From: Zanthoxylum bungeanum
Lineage: Eukaryota > Streptophyta > Magnoliopsida > Sapindales > Rutaceae
Direction: 5' to 3'
Length of the DNA stretch: 64,000 nt
Assembly (NCBI GenBank): GCA_019454045.1
Contig: SKCR01033656.1
Coordinates: 124,001 to 188,000, forward strand
Part shown: one piece after another, positions 24,318 through 35,641 of the stretch
Numbering within the stretch: position 1 is the first letter of the stretch
Layout: every line of letters begins with the position of its first letter
Made by a program: the position numbers and the translations under genes
The notes under the pieces: generated by a model
The model's database searches: none
Told to the model about the DNA's origin: nothing
The model's input: the letters and a program-made list of their open reading frames with translations, nothing else

Positions 24318-26328
24318 GCTAATGCCCTAAAGTCATGGTAATTTTTGTTTTTTGACCATTGGATGTGTTTAAATGCATGATATATATGTTGATTTGTGAT
24401 TTAATTGGATTGAAATCAAAATCGGATATAAAAATCTCAAATTACCCTGACATGGTTAGCATGTTAATGAGTTGGTTTTGTTCAATAATGTTGGACATGT
24501 GTTGAATATAATAAAGCATGATTAATAGATTAAATTAGTATTTTTGAAATGTTAATTTGAATAATTAATTATGACTATACACTTTAATTAATTAAATCAT
24601 GATATTTGGAATATTATAATTTAATTAGTTGGTTTAATTTGGAATTGGGCTAAAGTTGTTGTATTTGGGCCTAATGGGCTTGGTTGGGCCAAGTTGATTT
24701 AGGACAATTGGATTGAATCCAAATGTGTCTAAACCATTCCATTAAGTCTAAATATAATAAATGGGTCTTTTAAAATTTAATTGGGCCTAATGGGCCAAAA
24801 TTAATTTTATGACAAATAGGGTGATTCCTTAATTGGGCCTTGCCATTGGGTTTGACCCATATTGGCCAAAGCCCATGATTTATGAAATTAATTAAAAGCC
24901 CATTAGACTTTAATTAAAATAGACATTTGATGTTAATTGGGATTTGAGACCCTTTAAGATTAGATTTAGAATCTGAGTCGTAAAGGCGCATTAAAAGTGT
25001 AATTATTTAATTTGGAATTAAATATAGAATTAATATTGAATACAAATTAAATCGGATTTAAAATTATAGTTCGATATAATTCAAGAATACGGACTTGGGG
25101 TATTTATTCTTAAAATGAGTTAGACTCGCACAAATCAAATCGTTGTTTGAACATTGGATGATCATATAATTCAAAGATTAATTAATTGGATTTGATTGAT
25201 TGAATAACATGCTTTGTGTGAATACATGGATGTGTTGTATGAATAATGTATATAAGATGGATATTAGATGGGTGAAGGCAATTTTGGAAATTATTTTAAT
25301 AAATTTAAAATTTATTAAATTGGACCTGCGTGCCCAGCCTTTATCTCTCGATTCTTTGTAATTCTCTTCTCACCGATTCCCCTCAATGTTAATGAGGTTT
25401 CTCTGATGTATTATGTAATTGGGTAGAAGTTAGAATAGTGCTAGCCGGGGAGAGGAAAGAGAGTGATTTGTTCTACGAACAATTTGTGAGATATTCATCC
25501 GCATATCATTATTAATTTATTTATCGTGTCTTATTATGCTTTTAGAATACATGGTTAAGGTTATGATGAGACCTAATCAAAGATAATTAATTATTTGCCA
25601 ATTACGATAAAAACCCTCAATAAATATTAAGCGTTTTCCTTCCATTGAGTGATTCATTCTCAAGATCCAAGATTGACATTGGTTTGTTGGCCAAAGTCAA
25701 GACCTTTGTCCATTGCGGATGTGTTTGAATCATGAAGGCTTTATTCCATATCGTATGTCTTGTCCAAGTTGTGATTTTTTGGCCAAAGTCAAGATCACTT
25801 CTTGTCCATCGACATCGATTACGAAGCTTTCCAAAGTCAATGGATCCCACTTAACTAGAATCATTACGCTTGTGATGCCAAAGCCAAGGCTGAGTTGATT
25901 CTGAGAAAAAGGTTAGGAAAATATATTGGATATATTGGCATATATATTGTATATATATTTCGAACTTGGAGGTCTACCTACCGGATTTAGGAATTGGATT
26001 AGATCCAATTGATCTTAGAGATCTACCTAGTTAAATATCATACAGCTTGTTGGCCAAAGTCAAGGTCGTGTGTTATTTAACGGGATCCTATCCCACTAGG
26101 AAAATAGGTTTCCCGAGTACTCAACATAGGGTTAGAGGCTCGCCGAAAAATAGTGGGAGGCCAGTATTGAATTTGCAATTTCGTTCCAATACTTGGCTTT
26201 ACGCGCTTTCAAATTATTTCTTCAATTATACATATTCATTAGTTGGACTAATATTTTATTATTTCTCTTGTAACAGTTAGACTGTACCCATACATTGTTA
26301 ATTGAATAGTTTGACTATTGCAATTAAG
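24318..26328 (+). mobile_element. Leader of element B, second part
   Basis: The leader of B resumes after element A. It has TTGGCCAAAGTCAAG at 25687, 25779 and 26050. Three inverted repeats with three-base loops lie just upstream of gag at 26238-26252, 26273-26285 and 26306-26318. Unlike A, F, H and I, it has only single copies of the pre-gag hairpin units. No open frame here looks genuine. Confidence 0.85.
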
Positions 26329-26788
26329 ATGGACCGAAAGTTGAATGTTAGGGACATCGTCATTGGCGAAAATGTCTTCAATGGTTCGAACTTTCCAGAC
26401 TTGGATATGAACCTCGGGATAGTCTTGTAGGCCGAGAAGTTACTCTACACCATAGAGAGATCTTTTCGTCCTAAGCCCGGAAATGAACAGCTGCTTGAGC
26501 TTGAGCGTTGGAAGACTCATAGCGATGAAAGCTCAACTGCTTAATCTGTCATGCTCGTTGTGATGACCCATCAATTTCGGCGTCAGAAAATGGAATGGAT
26601 CCCTATAGTATGATGTTGAAATTGAAGGAACTTCACCGATCTAACCTTAGGTTGCAGAAGTATGAGTTGCAGAAGAAGCTCTTTCGCGCTCGCATATCAG
26701 AGGGTACGTCTGTTGAGCACCATGTGTCACATATAATTGCTAACATCGAACAGTTGGGACAACTAGGCATAGTCTTCGAGGCTGAGTG
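26329..26788 (+). pseudogene. gag of element B, 5' part
   Basis: The coding start ATG at 26329 is retained and gives a product beginning MDRKLN. The nucleocapsid-precursor region follows the copia gag pattern, with the alpha-helical stretch around residues 90-150 readable from 26595. It is damaged by a TAG at 26428, a TAA at 26542 and a frameshift near 26585. Array C interrupts it at 26789, with CTGAG (26784-26788) as the left TSD copy. The frame resumes at 42036. Gag would form the virus-like particle that packages element RNA. Confidence 0.85.
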
Positions 26789-29233
26789 TAGGACACATAA
26801 CTTGGACGACGCATGCTGTTCTAGACTCAGGGCCTAGTTGAGAGTACGGAGTTTCCTGCGGGGAACTAAACCGGAGAATAATGGAGTCGCCACCCGGTGT
26901 GAACCGGGACAAAGATTTTAAGCCGTACTCACCCCTCGCAAGGGAAGACCTCAAAACGTTGGGTTCGGAATGGTCCATTACTTATGTCATTGTGATGATA
27001 TAATTTATGCAATAAATCAATCACATCTACTCAATAATCATGTTCAAAGGTCACTTAGATCTAATATGCTTTCGCTAAATAAATCCTAATCTAAGTTTGC
27101 ATGCTTGAAAGTAAGTCTTTAAAGAACAAACACGCAATATCACACATCGAACATATTTAGCCATCAAACCAACATAAACACATAATTACTTAAACATGAA
27201 TATAAACTAAACTAAACATCATGCATAACGAGTAAAGAAATAACATGCCTAAAGAACGTAATCATGCTTTAAAATTAAATAACGAAACTAAATTAAATCA
27301 TGCTTAAAACAATAAATAAACAACCTATGAACTATGTCATGCTCAAATACAAATTTGGATGGAACGAAACATATGTCTCTTAAGTGGTACGTGGCGTTGT
27401 ATCTCGAGTACAAACCGCACTACCGTCCATTCGGATTCGGATACGAAATTTACATCCGGGTTTCCATCCTATATACCACAAAATGGAACACATGTCCCGT
27501 CCATCCAACAATCAAATCATGCCTCAAACGACTCTCATGCAATAATCTTTTAAAAATAAATAAAATAAAAGAAAGATAATAAATAAAGGGTGCCCTCAGG
27601 TCTAACCTATTTTGTCGTCTCATGAAAGCGCGTTACACGGCCGTCGGAAGGGTTGTTGCTCCGCAACTTTTCTGGTTCACTAATCCAACATCTTTCCTCG
27701 CTGTTTCACCGTTCGGGCTACTGTTTTCACCCCGTTTCACTAGTGTTTTGAGGGTAGTTTCTGGTCGCTGTTTGTGGTGTATTAATGGACTTTTTTCGGT
27801 AATTTAGGGGCTTGTCTTGGCTCAATTTTGGGACTGTTTTGGGGTATTTCGGTGGAGGGTTAAGGGGCAGTTTTTGTCACTGTTTTGGGGCCGATGTGAG
27901 GAAGATTTGGCGTGAATTATAGGGCTAAAGTGAGGCAGATTTGTGTGGCTGGTTCAAGGGCTAATTAGGAAAATGGCTTAAGGTAAATGGGGTAGTTTGT
28001 TTGTATTGATTTGTTGTGTGCATTAGTGGCAATCGCCGTGTCATTGAATGAGGGATGTGGCGTCTGGTTTGTGATTAGCGTGAAGCTTCACGTGAGGGAT
28101 GGTATATGCTGGATGGATTGAGGGGCTTTGCTTGAGGGGGCAGTATGTGGTGTGAGGTTAGAGTTGATGAAGATTGAAGCGGCCAGGTGGTGTTTACGTG
28201 AGAGAGGGGAAAATGGGACGTGAGAGTGGTGAAGGTATGCGTGAGTGTAGTGAAGAGTGATGTGGTGAGCGTGTGGAAGGTTTAGTAGGCAGGTCAAGGG
28301 CTGTTGAAGGTTAGCATGGAGTGCGTTAATGTGTGGCTGCATTTGTTTGTTTCTGAGAGGCGTTTGTGGACTTCACGTGAGTTGTTAGGGTTTATTTTTT
28401 ATTGTTGTTGTCTTGTTACCGTGTGTGGTTTGGAGGGAGCTTTGCTTGGTGAGTGAAAGGGTGGTTCGTTGGATTTAACGGAAGCCATGGCTGTGTGAAG
28501 CTCAGAGGGCCTGCCGATTGTGTTTTTGTGAGAAGAGAGAGGAGACCTGGATTAGGGTTTTTATTTATTTTTGGTTTGCTAATTTGATGTGGCCGTGAAT
28601 GAGGAGTCGTCCCTAGGTTTAGTTTATGTCATATTTTTATAGTAGGGCAATTAGGGTTTGTGCATGGGCTTGAAAAGGGAAGAAATCAAATTAAAAGGGA
28701 GAGATTTATTTAATTTATTTAGGGAAAGAATATATTTAATTCTTGGTGGGGAATTATTTAAATTGGTAGGTGATTTAATTAAATTAGGAATGTGTTTTAT
28801 TTAAATTAAGAATTTAATTTAATTAGAATTTAATTTAATTTAATTTAATTTCAAGTTTAATTTAATTGGTGAATGTGATTTAAGTTTAATCGGCTTTAAT
28901 TTAGTTCGTGACATATATTTTAAATGTTTTAATTATTTAATTTGTGAGATGTGTTTTAAATGTTTTAATTATTTAATTTGTGAGGTGTATTTTAAATGTT
29001 TTAATTATTTAATTTGTGAGGTGTATTTTAATGGGCTTGGGTTAGGTGTGTGCTTTGAAACAGAGATCCAACAAGCGAACTCGAAGCTACTCCAACGAGT
29101 TAAATCCAACCAAATGCTAATTTCCAACTTTGCCCTTCCGACGTCCGTTTCCCGCGACTTCCGTGACTTAAAAGGTAGTGCCTCCAAATGAGACTCATCA
29201 TCGGGTTTCACGTGCAAAAATGTAATGCCTACA
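26789..29233 (-). repeat. LTR1 of array C (2,445 bp; the element's 3' LTR)
   Basis: The LTR has ends TGTAGG and CCTACA, a perfect 6-base inverted terminal repeat. It is adjacent to the left TSD. It differs from LTR3 by many substitutions, for example G27857 where LTR2 and LTR3 have C. Its last few hundred bases match LTR2 instead. No coding content is present; the high-frequency TTTAATTTAA segment is at about 28800-28990. Confidence 0.92.
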
Positions 29234-29247
29234 GTCGCCCCCACTTT
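29234..29247 (-). other. Polypurine tract of array C, first unit
   Basis: On the minus strand it reads AAAGTGGGGGCGAC directly before the LTR terminus TGTAGG. The second copy is at 35642-35655. It fixes the element's orientation as minus. Confidence 0.85.
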
Positions 29248-29439
29248 GATGGGACTTGTGTAGTGTGTGACAGTGACAGTCCTATCAAAGTACATGCAAT
29301 GCATTTTCACTTACCTGGCTCGGTAGCTGCTACCTGGTTTGCCTGTTGTGTTGAGTTGCATTGGTCTGGTTATGCCATTTTCGGTATGCTAAACCCCATT
29401 TCCGAGGCGTTACTGAAGTGATGACTGTCCGTCTTCGAA

Positions 29440-30060
29440 ATGTGCTCCATTTTCGGAGTGCCATTTTCGATGAGATGTGATAATGGTCCATTTCCGAACG
29501 TTGCTCCATTTTCGGAGTGCCATTTTTGGCGAGCTGATGTGATTGTGTTCCATTTCCGAACCGTACTCCATTTTGGAGTGCCATTTTTGGCGACCGGTGT
29601 CATTGTGGTCCATTTCCGAACCATGCTCCATTTCGGAGTGCCATTTTCGGTGAGCTGATGAGATAATGGTCCATTTCCGAACCGTTGCTCCATTTTCGGA
29701 GTGCCATTTTCGGCGAGCTGATGTGATTGTGGTCCATTTCTGAACCATGACTGATATGAGAGTGGTTCATTTCCGAACCGTTGCTGATGAGAGATAGTCC
29801 ATTTCCGAACCAATACTGATATGAGAGTGGTCCATTTCCGAACCGTTGTTGATGAGAGATAGTCTATTTTCGAACCATAACTGATATGAGAGTGGTCCAT
29901 TTCCGAACCGTTGCTGATGAGAGATAGTCCATTTCCGAACCATTGCTGATATGAGAGTGGTCCATTTCCAAACCGTTGCTGATGAGAGATAGTCCATTTC
30001 CGAACCGTCACCGTGATGTGGTCCATTCCTGAACCGATCTCCATTCTCGGAGTGTTACTG
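29440..30060 (+). repeat. Minisatellite block 1 of array C, unit about 60-65 bp
   Basis: GAGTGCCATTTT recurs at about 29456, 29515, 29576, 29636 and 29699 (59-63 bp apart). Then GATATGAGAGTGGT recurs at 29753, 29818, 29883 and 29948, exactly 65 bp apart. All units share CCATTTCCGAACC. The block is duplicated at about 35848-36420 with small indels. Confidence 0.9.
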
Positions 30061-30083
30061 TGATGTGGTCCATTCCCGAACCT

Positions 30084-30640
30084 TACTCCATTCTCGGAGT
30101 GTCATTCCCGACTTGTTCATTCCCGAATTGTGTTTCCATTCTTGGAGTGCCATTCCCGGCTTGTTCATTCCCGAACTATGTTTCCATTCTTGGAGTGTCA
30201 TTCCCAGCTTGTTCATTCTCGAACTTTGTTTCCATTCTTGGAGTGCCATTCCAGGCTTGTTCATTCTTGAACTCTGTTTCCATTCTTGGAGTGCCATTCC
30301 CGGCTTGTTCATTCCTGAACTGTGTTTCCATTCTTGGAGTACCATTCCTAGCTTGTTCATTCTCGAACTCTGTTTCCATTCCTGGAGTGCCATTCTCGGC
30401 TTGTTCATTCACGAACTGTGTTTCCATTCTTGGAGTGCCATTCCCGGCTTGTTCATTATCGAACTGTGTTTCCATTCTTGGAGTGCCATTCTCGGCTTGT
30501 TCATTCTCGAAATTTGTTTCCATTCCTGGAGTGCCATTCCCCGCTTGTTCATTATCGAACTATGTTTCCATTCTTGGAGTGCCATTCCCGGCTTGTTAAT
30601 TCTCGAGCCGTGTTTCCATTCTTGGAGTGTCATTCCCGAC
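30084..30640 (+). repeat. Minisatellite block 2 of array C, unit 48 bp
   Basis: GTTTCCATTC occurs at 30132, 30180, 30228, 30276, 30324, 30372, 30420, 30468, 30516, 30564 and 30612, so eleven units are exactly 48 bp apart with no length change. A more diverged unit precedes them. Units differ by scattered substitutions. The second copy is at about 36492-37048. Apparent proteins of up to 192 residues read from it are a by-product of 48 being a multiple of three. Confidence 0.95.
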
Positions 30641-30699
30641 TAAACTAATAATGATTGTGTCTCCATACCCGGAGTGTCGTACCTGGCTGATCTGATATG

Positions 30700-31255
30700 A
30701 ACCAATGTGGGGCTTGCCCCAAGAATGCCATACCCGGTAGAACTGATATTGAACTATTGTGGGCCTCGCCCCTAGAATTCCATACACGGCAGAACTAATA
30801 TTGAACCATTTATGGGCCTCGCCCCCGGAATGCCATACCCGGCAGAAACTGATGTTGAACTGATGTGGGCATCGCCCCCCAGATTGACATAACCGGAAGA
30901 AACTGATGCTGAACTGATGTGGGCCTTTCCCCCAGACTGATAATGATATGGGCCTCGCCCCCAGACTAATACTGATATGGGCCTCGACCCTAAACTGAAA
31001 CTGATTTGGGCCTCAACCCTGGGACTCATCCCTAAACGAATACTGATATGGGCCTCGACCCCAAACTGAATCTTTTGTGGGCCTCGCCCCAAAAACTGAA
31101 ACTGATGTGGGCCTCGCCCTAAACTAACACTGATGTGAGCCTCGCCCCTATACTGATACTGATGTGGGCCTCGCCCTCAGACTGAAACTGATGTGGGCCT
31201 CGCCCCAAACTAATGCTGATGTGGGCCTCGCCCCCAGACTGAAACTGATTCATTT
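30700..31255 (+). repeat. Minisatellite block 3 of array C, GGGCCTCGCCC-type unit
   Basis: The motif GATGTGGGCCTCGCCCC and variants recur with variable spacing, mostly about 28-60 bp, separated by ACTGAAACT-like spacers. The second copy is at about 37108-37660. Unit length is less regular than in block 2. Confidence 0.88.
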
Positions 31256-33164
31256 CTGAAATTGATGACATTGTACTGTTGATGTTTCTGATTGGCTGGC
31301 CTTTTACCGCTTTCTCTTTTTCCTTTTTGAAACCTATGAATACAAAACAAAACAAACACAAAAGAATACAAAATATGTTACGTGTATGCATGCATGCTTG
31401 CATGAAATGAATTTCCTATTCTGTTAGGTTAGGTCTTCCGTCAGTTCTCCAGGTGATTGCTCGGTCTTCTTTCTAGTCCCATTACTCAATATCTCGTTAT
31501 ATCCTGGATTCGCAAGGTGGTAGACTGGTCGCCCCCAGTCTTGGTTTAGCTTTCTGCTCTCCGTTGTTTGTATTTGGTCAAGATGAACCACATGGTGGGG
31601 CCTTCCATATCATCATATTAAATCACATGCTACGAAATAGTCCCAATAGTTATACATATTATCGTCCTCAAGGAATGCCCAGTAATGAAACCAGAGAATA
31701 TTCAAAACACTCAATGCAACTCAAATCTGAGTTTTTGAATAAATGATCTAAGCCAGACTCAAAGTGTTTGTGTGCAAAGGTTCTTTCACAGCTTGATCAT
31801 TAAGTAAGCCAACTCAATGATTTCATTTCAAAAATCGGGACTGGTGGGTCAAACCAACCTAGATGTCTCAGATATGCTCTGTAATTACTTTTTCGTGCTC
31901 AATGTGGTATGGTTTTATTTTTCTTTTCTTTTTTTTTGTCTCTCCCTTTTTTTTCTTTTCATTTTGAACTTTTTCTCTTTTTTTTTTTCCACACCTACCC
32001 TTTAAAGTAGCATTTCTCCTCATGGTGGTCCTAATACTCGCCCATGCTTCACGTTTATCGGTTATAGGTGGTTCAATTTTTTTCATAGAATTTTCTTATA
32101 TTTTCAACCATACCACACATCATAACACAAGCAAGTCAGGATAGACATCTAAGCAAACAGTCATTCACCGACCTACAATTTTTTCGACTAGACACTTTGC
32201 TAGCTACTCAGGTTTTCACTGCTAAAAATCATAATCAAGTGCTTACGAGTCTAACATAGATCAATTACTCAAAGCATCAGATAAAAGCACGTCAATGGTT
32301 TATCGTTTCTAAGGTTTCGCCCTAAAGCAATCAATTTCATCATTGGACTTATGTTTAACTATCAAGGACTAAAAACAAATAAATTTTTTTTTCTTTTTTC
32401 ATCATTTTTTAAGGCCCCCCCCATGGTCTTTCTATCCTTATCGTAAGGTTTTCTATTTCTCGATTTCCTTTTCCTCGCTATCCTTGTTTACTAAACCTTT
32501 CCTTGTCAAATCTCTTTTTTTTTTCTCTAACCCAATGGATAACTACGATGGCTTTTAAGACACGAGGTTAACATGATGCGTGTATGCATGAGATGCATGA
32601 GATACGTGCGATATATAAGATATAATATGGTTGTGTTTATCGAAGCATAAAAGGGTGGCTCCTACAGGATATACAACTATGGTTCACATGTGGGTTTACG
32701 GAAGTGTGGACAAAGGCTCTCGCTGATGAAGGTTACCACAACACTAGGACTCCCCCACTCAAGGGTTCAAGCGACCAAGTGAGCGCACCCTTTTTATACC
32801 TTACGGTAAGTGCCAACGAGTTATGGTGTGTGATTAATTGTCGAATGGATTTCCCGTTGTACATTCCCCAGAGGGAGGGTGGAGCGAGGCTCTCTTAAGT
32901 ACCCACGCTCTTAGGCTCTTATCGCTTGGTGACATGAATAAACAACGAGTCCTCCAAACTAGTCTATCACAACAAGCTACGGGTAATGATTATCTAGGTG
33001 TCTTCATATCTTTTTCTCGAAAGGTAGTGAATGAAGGAAGACAACAAACCATCACCTAACTCAACAGATGCCTTTGATTAAACTCCCTTAACCCACTATA
33101 GACTCGGTCAACTAAAGCATAAATCATAAACATCACAAGACATGATTTCAGGGCCGATTCTCTA

Positions 33165-33182
33165 TCCCCAGTGGAGTCGCCA
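33165..33182 (-). other. Primer-binding site of array C, internal copy
   Basis: The minus strand reads TGGCGACTCCACTGGGGA, three bases (GTC) from the LTR end. I associate this type of site with plant Tat/Ogre elements, which I recall as primed by an arginine tRNA; the tRNA identity was not checked. Confidence 0.8.
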
Positions 33183-33185
33183 GAC

Positions 33186-35641
33186 TCTAGGACACATAAC
33201 TTGGACGACGCATGCTGTTCTAGACTCAGGGCCTAGTTGAGAGTACAGAGTAGTCCGCGGGGAACTAAACTAAACGGAGAATAATGGAGTCGCCACCCGG
33301 TGTGAACCGGGACAAAGATTTAAGGCCGCACTCACCCCTCGCAAGGGAAGACTTCAAAACGTTGGGTTCAGAATGGTCCCTTACTTATGTCATTGTGATG
33401 ATATAATTTGTGCAATAATCATCAATCGCATCTACTCAATAATCATGTTCAAAGGTCACTTAGATCTAATACTTCCGCTAAATAAATCATAATCTAAGTT
33501 TGCATGCTTGAAAGTAAGTCTTTAAACAACAAACACGCAATATCACACATCAAACATATTGAGCCATCAAACCAACATAAACACATAATTACTTAAACAT
33601 GAATATAAACTAAACTAAACATCATGCATAACGAGTAAAGAAACAACATGCCTAAATAACGTAATCATGCTTTAAAATTAAATAACGAAACTAAATTAAA
33701 TCATGCTTAAAACAATAAATAAACAACCTATGAACTATGTCATGCTCAAATACAAATTTGGATGGAACGAAACATATGTCTCTTAAGTGGTACGTGGCAT
33801 TGTATCCCGAGTACAAACCGCACTACCGTCCATACGGATTCGGCTACGGAATTTACTTCCGGGTTTCCATCCTAAATACCACAAAAGGGAACACATGTCC
33901 CGTCCATCCAACAATCAAATCATGCCTAAAACGACACTCATGCAAAAATCTTTTAAAAATAAATAAAATAAAAGAAAGATAATAAATAAAAGGGTGCCCT
34001 CAGGTCTAACCTATTTTGTCGTCTCATGAAAGCGCGTTACACGGCCGTCGGAAGGGTTGTTGCTACGCAACTTTTCTGGTTCACTAATCCAACATCTTTC
34101 CTCGCTGTTTCCACCGTTCGGGCTACTGTTTTCACCCCGTTTCGCTAGTGTTTTGAGGGTAGTTTCTGGTCGCTGTTTGTGGTGTATTAATGGACTGTTT
34201 TTTCGGTAATTTAGGGGCTTGTCTTGGCTCAATATTGGGACTGTTTTGGGGTATTTCGGTGGACGGTTAAGGGGCAGTTTTTGTCACTGTTTTGGGGCCG
34301 ATGTGAGGTAGATTTGGCGTGAATTATAGGGCTAAAGTGAGGCAGATTTGCGTGGCTGGTTCAGGGGCTAATGAGGCATATGGCTTAAGGCAAAGGGGCA
34401 GTTTGTTTGTATTGATTTGTTGTGTGCATTAGTGGAAATCGGCGTGTCATTGAATGAGGGATGTGGCGTCAGGTTTGTGATTAGCGTGAAGCTTCACGTG
34501 AGGGCTGGTACATGCTGGATGGATTGAGGGGCTTTGCTTGAGGGGGCAGTACGTGGCGTGAGGTTAGAGCTGATGAAGATTGAAGCGGCCAGGTGGTGTT
34601 TACGTGAGAGAGGGGAAGTTGGGACGTGAGAGAGGTGAAGGTCTGCGTGAGTGTACTGAAGAGTGATGTGTTGAGCGTGTGGAAGGTTTAGTAGGCAGGT
34701 CAAGGGCTGTAGAAGGTTAGCATGGAGTGCGTTAACGTGTGGATGCGTTTGTTTGTTTCTGAGAGTGGCGTTTGTGGGTTTCACATGAGTTGTTAAGGTT
34801 TATTTTTTATTATTGTTGTCTTGTTGCCGTGTGTGGTTTGGAGGGAGCTTTGCTTGGTTAGTGAGAGGGTGGTTCGTTGGATTTAACGGAAGCCATGGCT
34901 GTGTGAAGCTTAGAGGGCCTGCCGATTGTTTTTTTGTGAGAAGAGAGATGAGAGCTGGATTAGGGTTTTTATTTATTTTTGGTTTGCTGATTTGATGTGG
35001 CCGTGAATGAGGAGTCCTCCCTAGGTTTAGTTTATGTCCTATTTTTATAGTAGTGCAATTAGGGTTTGTGCATGGGCTTGAAAAGGAAAGAAATCAAATT
35101 AAAAGGCTGAGATTTATTTAATTTATTTAGGGAAAGAATATCTTTAATTTTTGGTGGGGAATTATTTAAATTGGTAGGTGATTTAATTAAATTAGGAATG
35201 TGTTTTATTTAAATTAGGAATTTAATTTAATTAGAATTTAATTTAATTTAATTTAATTTCAAGTTTAATTTAATTGGTGAATGTGATTTAAGTTTAATCG
35301 GCTTTAATTTAGTTCGTGACATATATTTTAAATGTTTTAATTATTTAATTTGTGAGATGTGTTTTAAATGTTTTAATTATTTAATTTGTGAGGTGTATTT
35401 TAAATGTTTTAATTATTTAATTTGTGAGGTGTATTTTAATGGGCTTGGGTTAGGTGTGTGCTTTGAAACAGAGATCCAACAAGCGAACTCGAAGCTACTC
35501 CAACGAGTTAAATCCAACCAAATGCTAATTTCCAACTTTGCCCTTCCGACGTCCGTTTCCCGCGACTTCCGTGACTTAAAAGGTAGTGCCTCCAAATGAG
35601 ACTCATCATCGGGTTTCACGTGCAAAAATGTAATGCCTACA
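33186..35641 (-). repeat. LTR2 of array C, mosaic central LTR (2,456 bp)
   Basis: From 33186 to at least 35217 it matches LTR3 at every difference I checked, for example C34264 and G35217. From about 35236-35322 to 35641 it matches LTR1, for example T35322 and the CCTTCCGACGTCC segment, where LTR3 differs. Its left end is TCTAGG, the same mutated terminus as LTR3. The switch lies in a TTTAATTTAA-rich stretch. This is the structure produced by unequal crossing-over between the two LTRs of one element. Confidence 0.9.

Larger units (their letters stand above)
29234..33185 (-). mobile_element. Internal region of array C, first copy (non-coding)
   Basis: This 3,952-bp region lies between LTR1 and LTR2. 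From the PPT side it has three minisatellite blocks (about 29440-30060, 30084-30640 and 30700-31255), then about 1.9 kb of single-copy sequence with T- and C-rich tracts (about 31915-31995 and 32385-32525), and the PBS at 33165-33182. All longer open frames fall inside the minisatellites and are open in several frames on both strands, as expected of repeats with units that are multiples of three. No retroviral domain is visible. Confidence 0.88.

Noticed and set aside
27334..27579. Paired open frames at 27334-27579, 33737-33982 and 40165-40374
   Set aside because: They are the same LTR segment in the three C LTRs and the homologous E LTR; frames are not kept among the copies.
30084..30640. 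Regular repeats suggestive of a CRISPR array
   Set aside because: Units are contiguous 48-bp tandem copies with no unique spacers, in a plant retrotransposon.
29370..30648. Long open frames on both strands (up to 224 and 192 codons), repeated at 35778-37056
   Set aside because: They lie in minisatellites, are open in several frames at once, show only the repeat period and carry no known domain.
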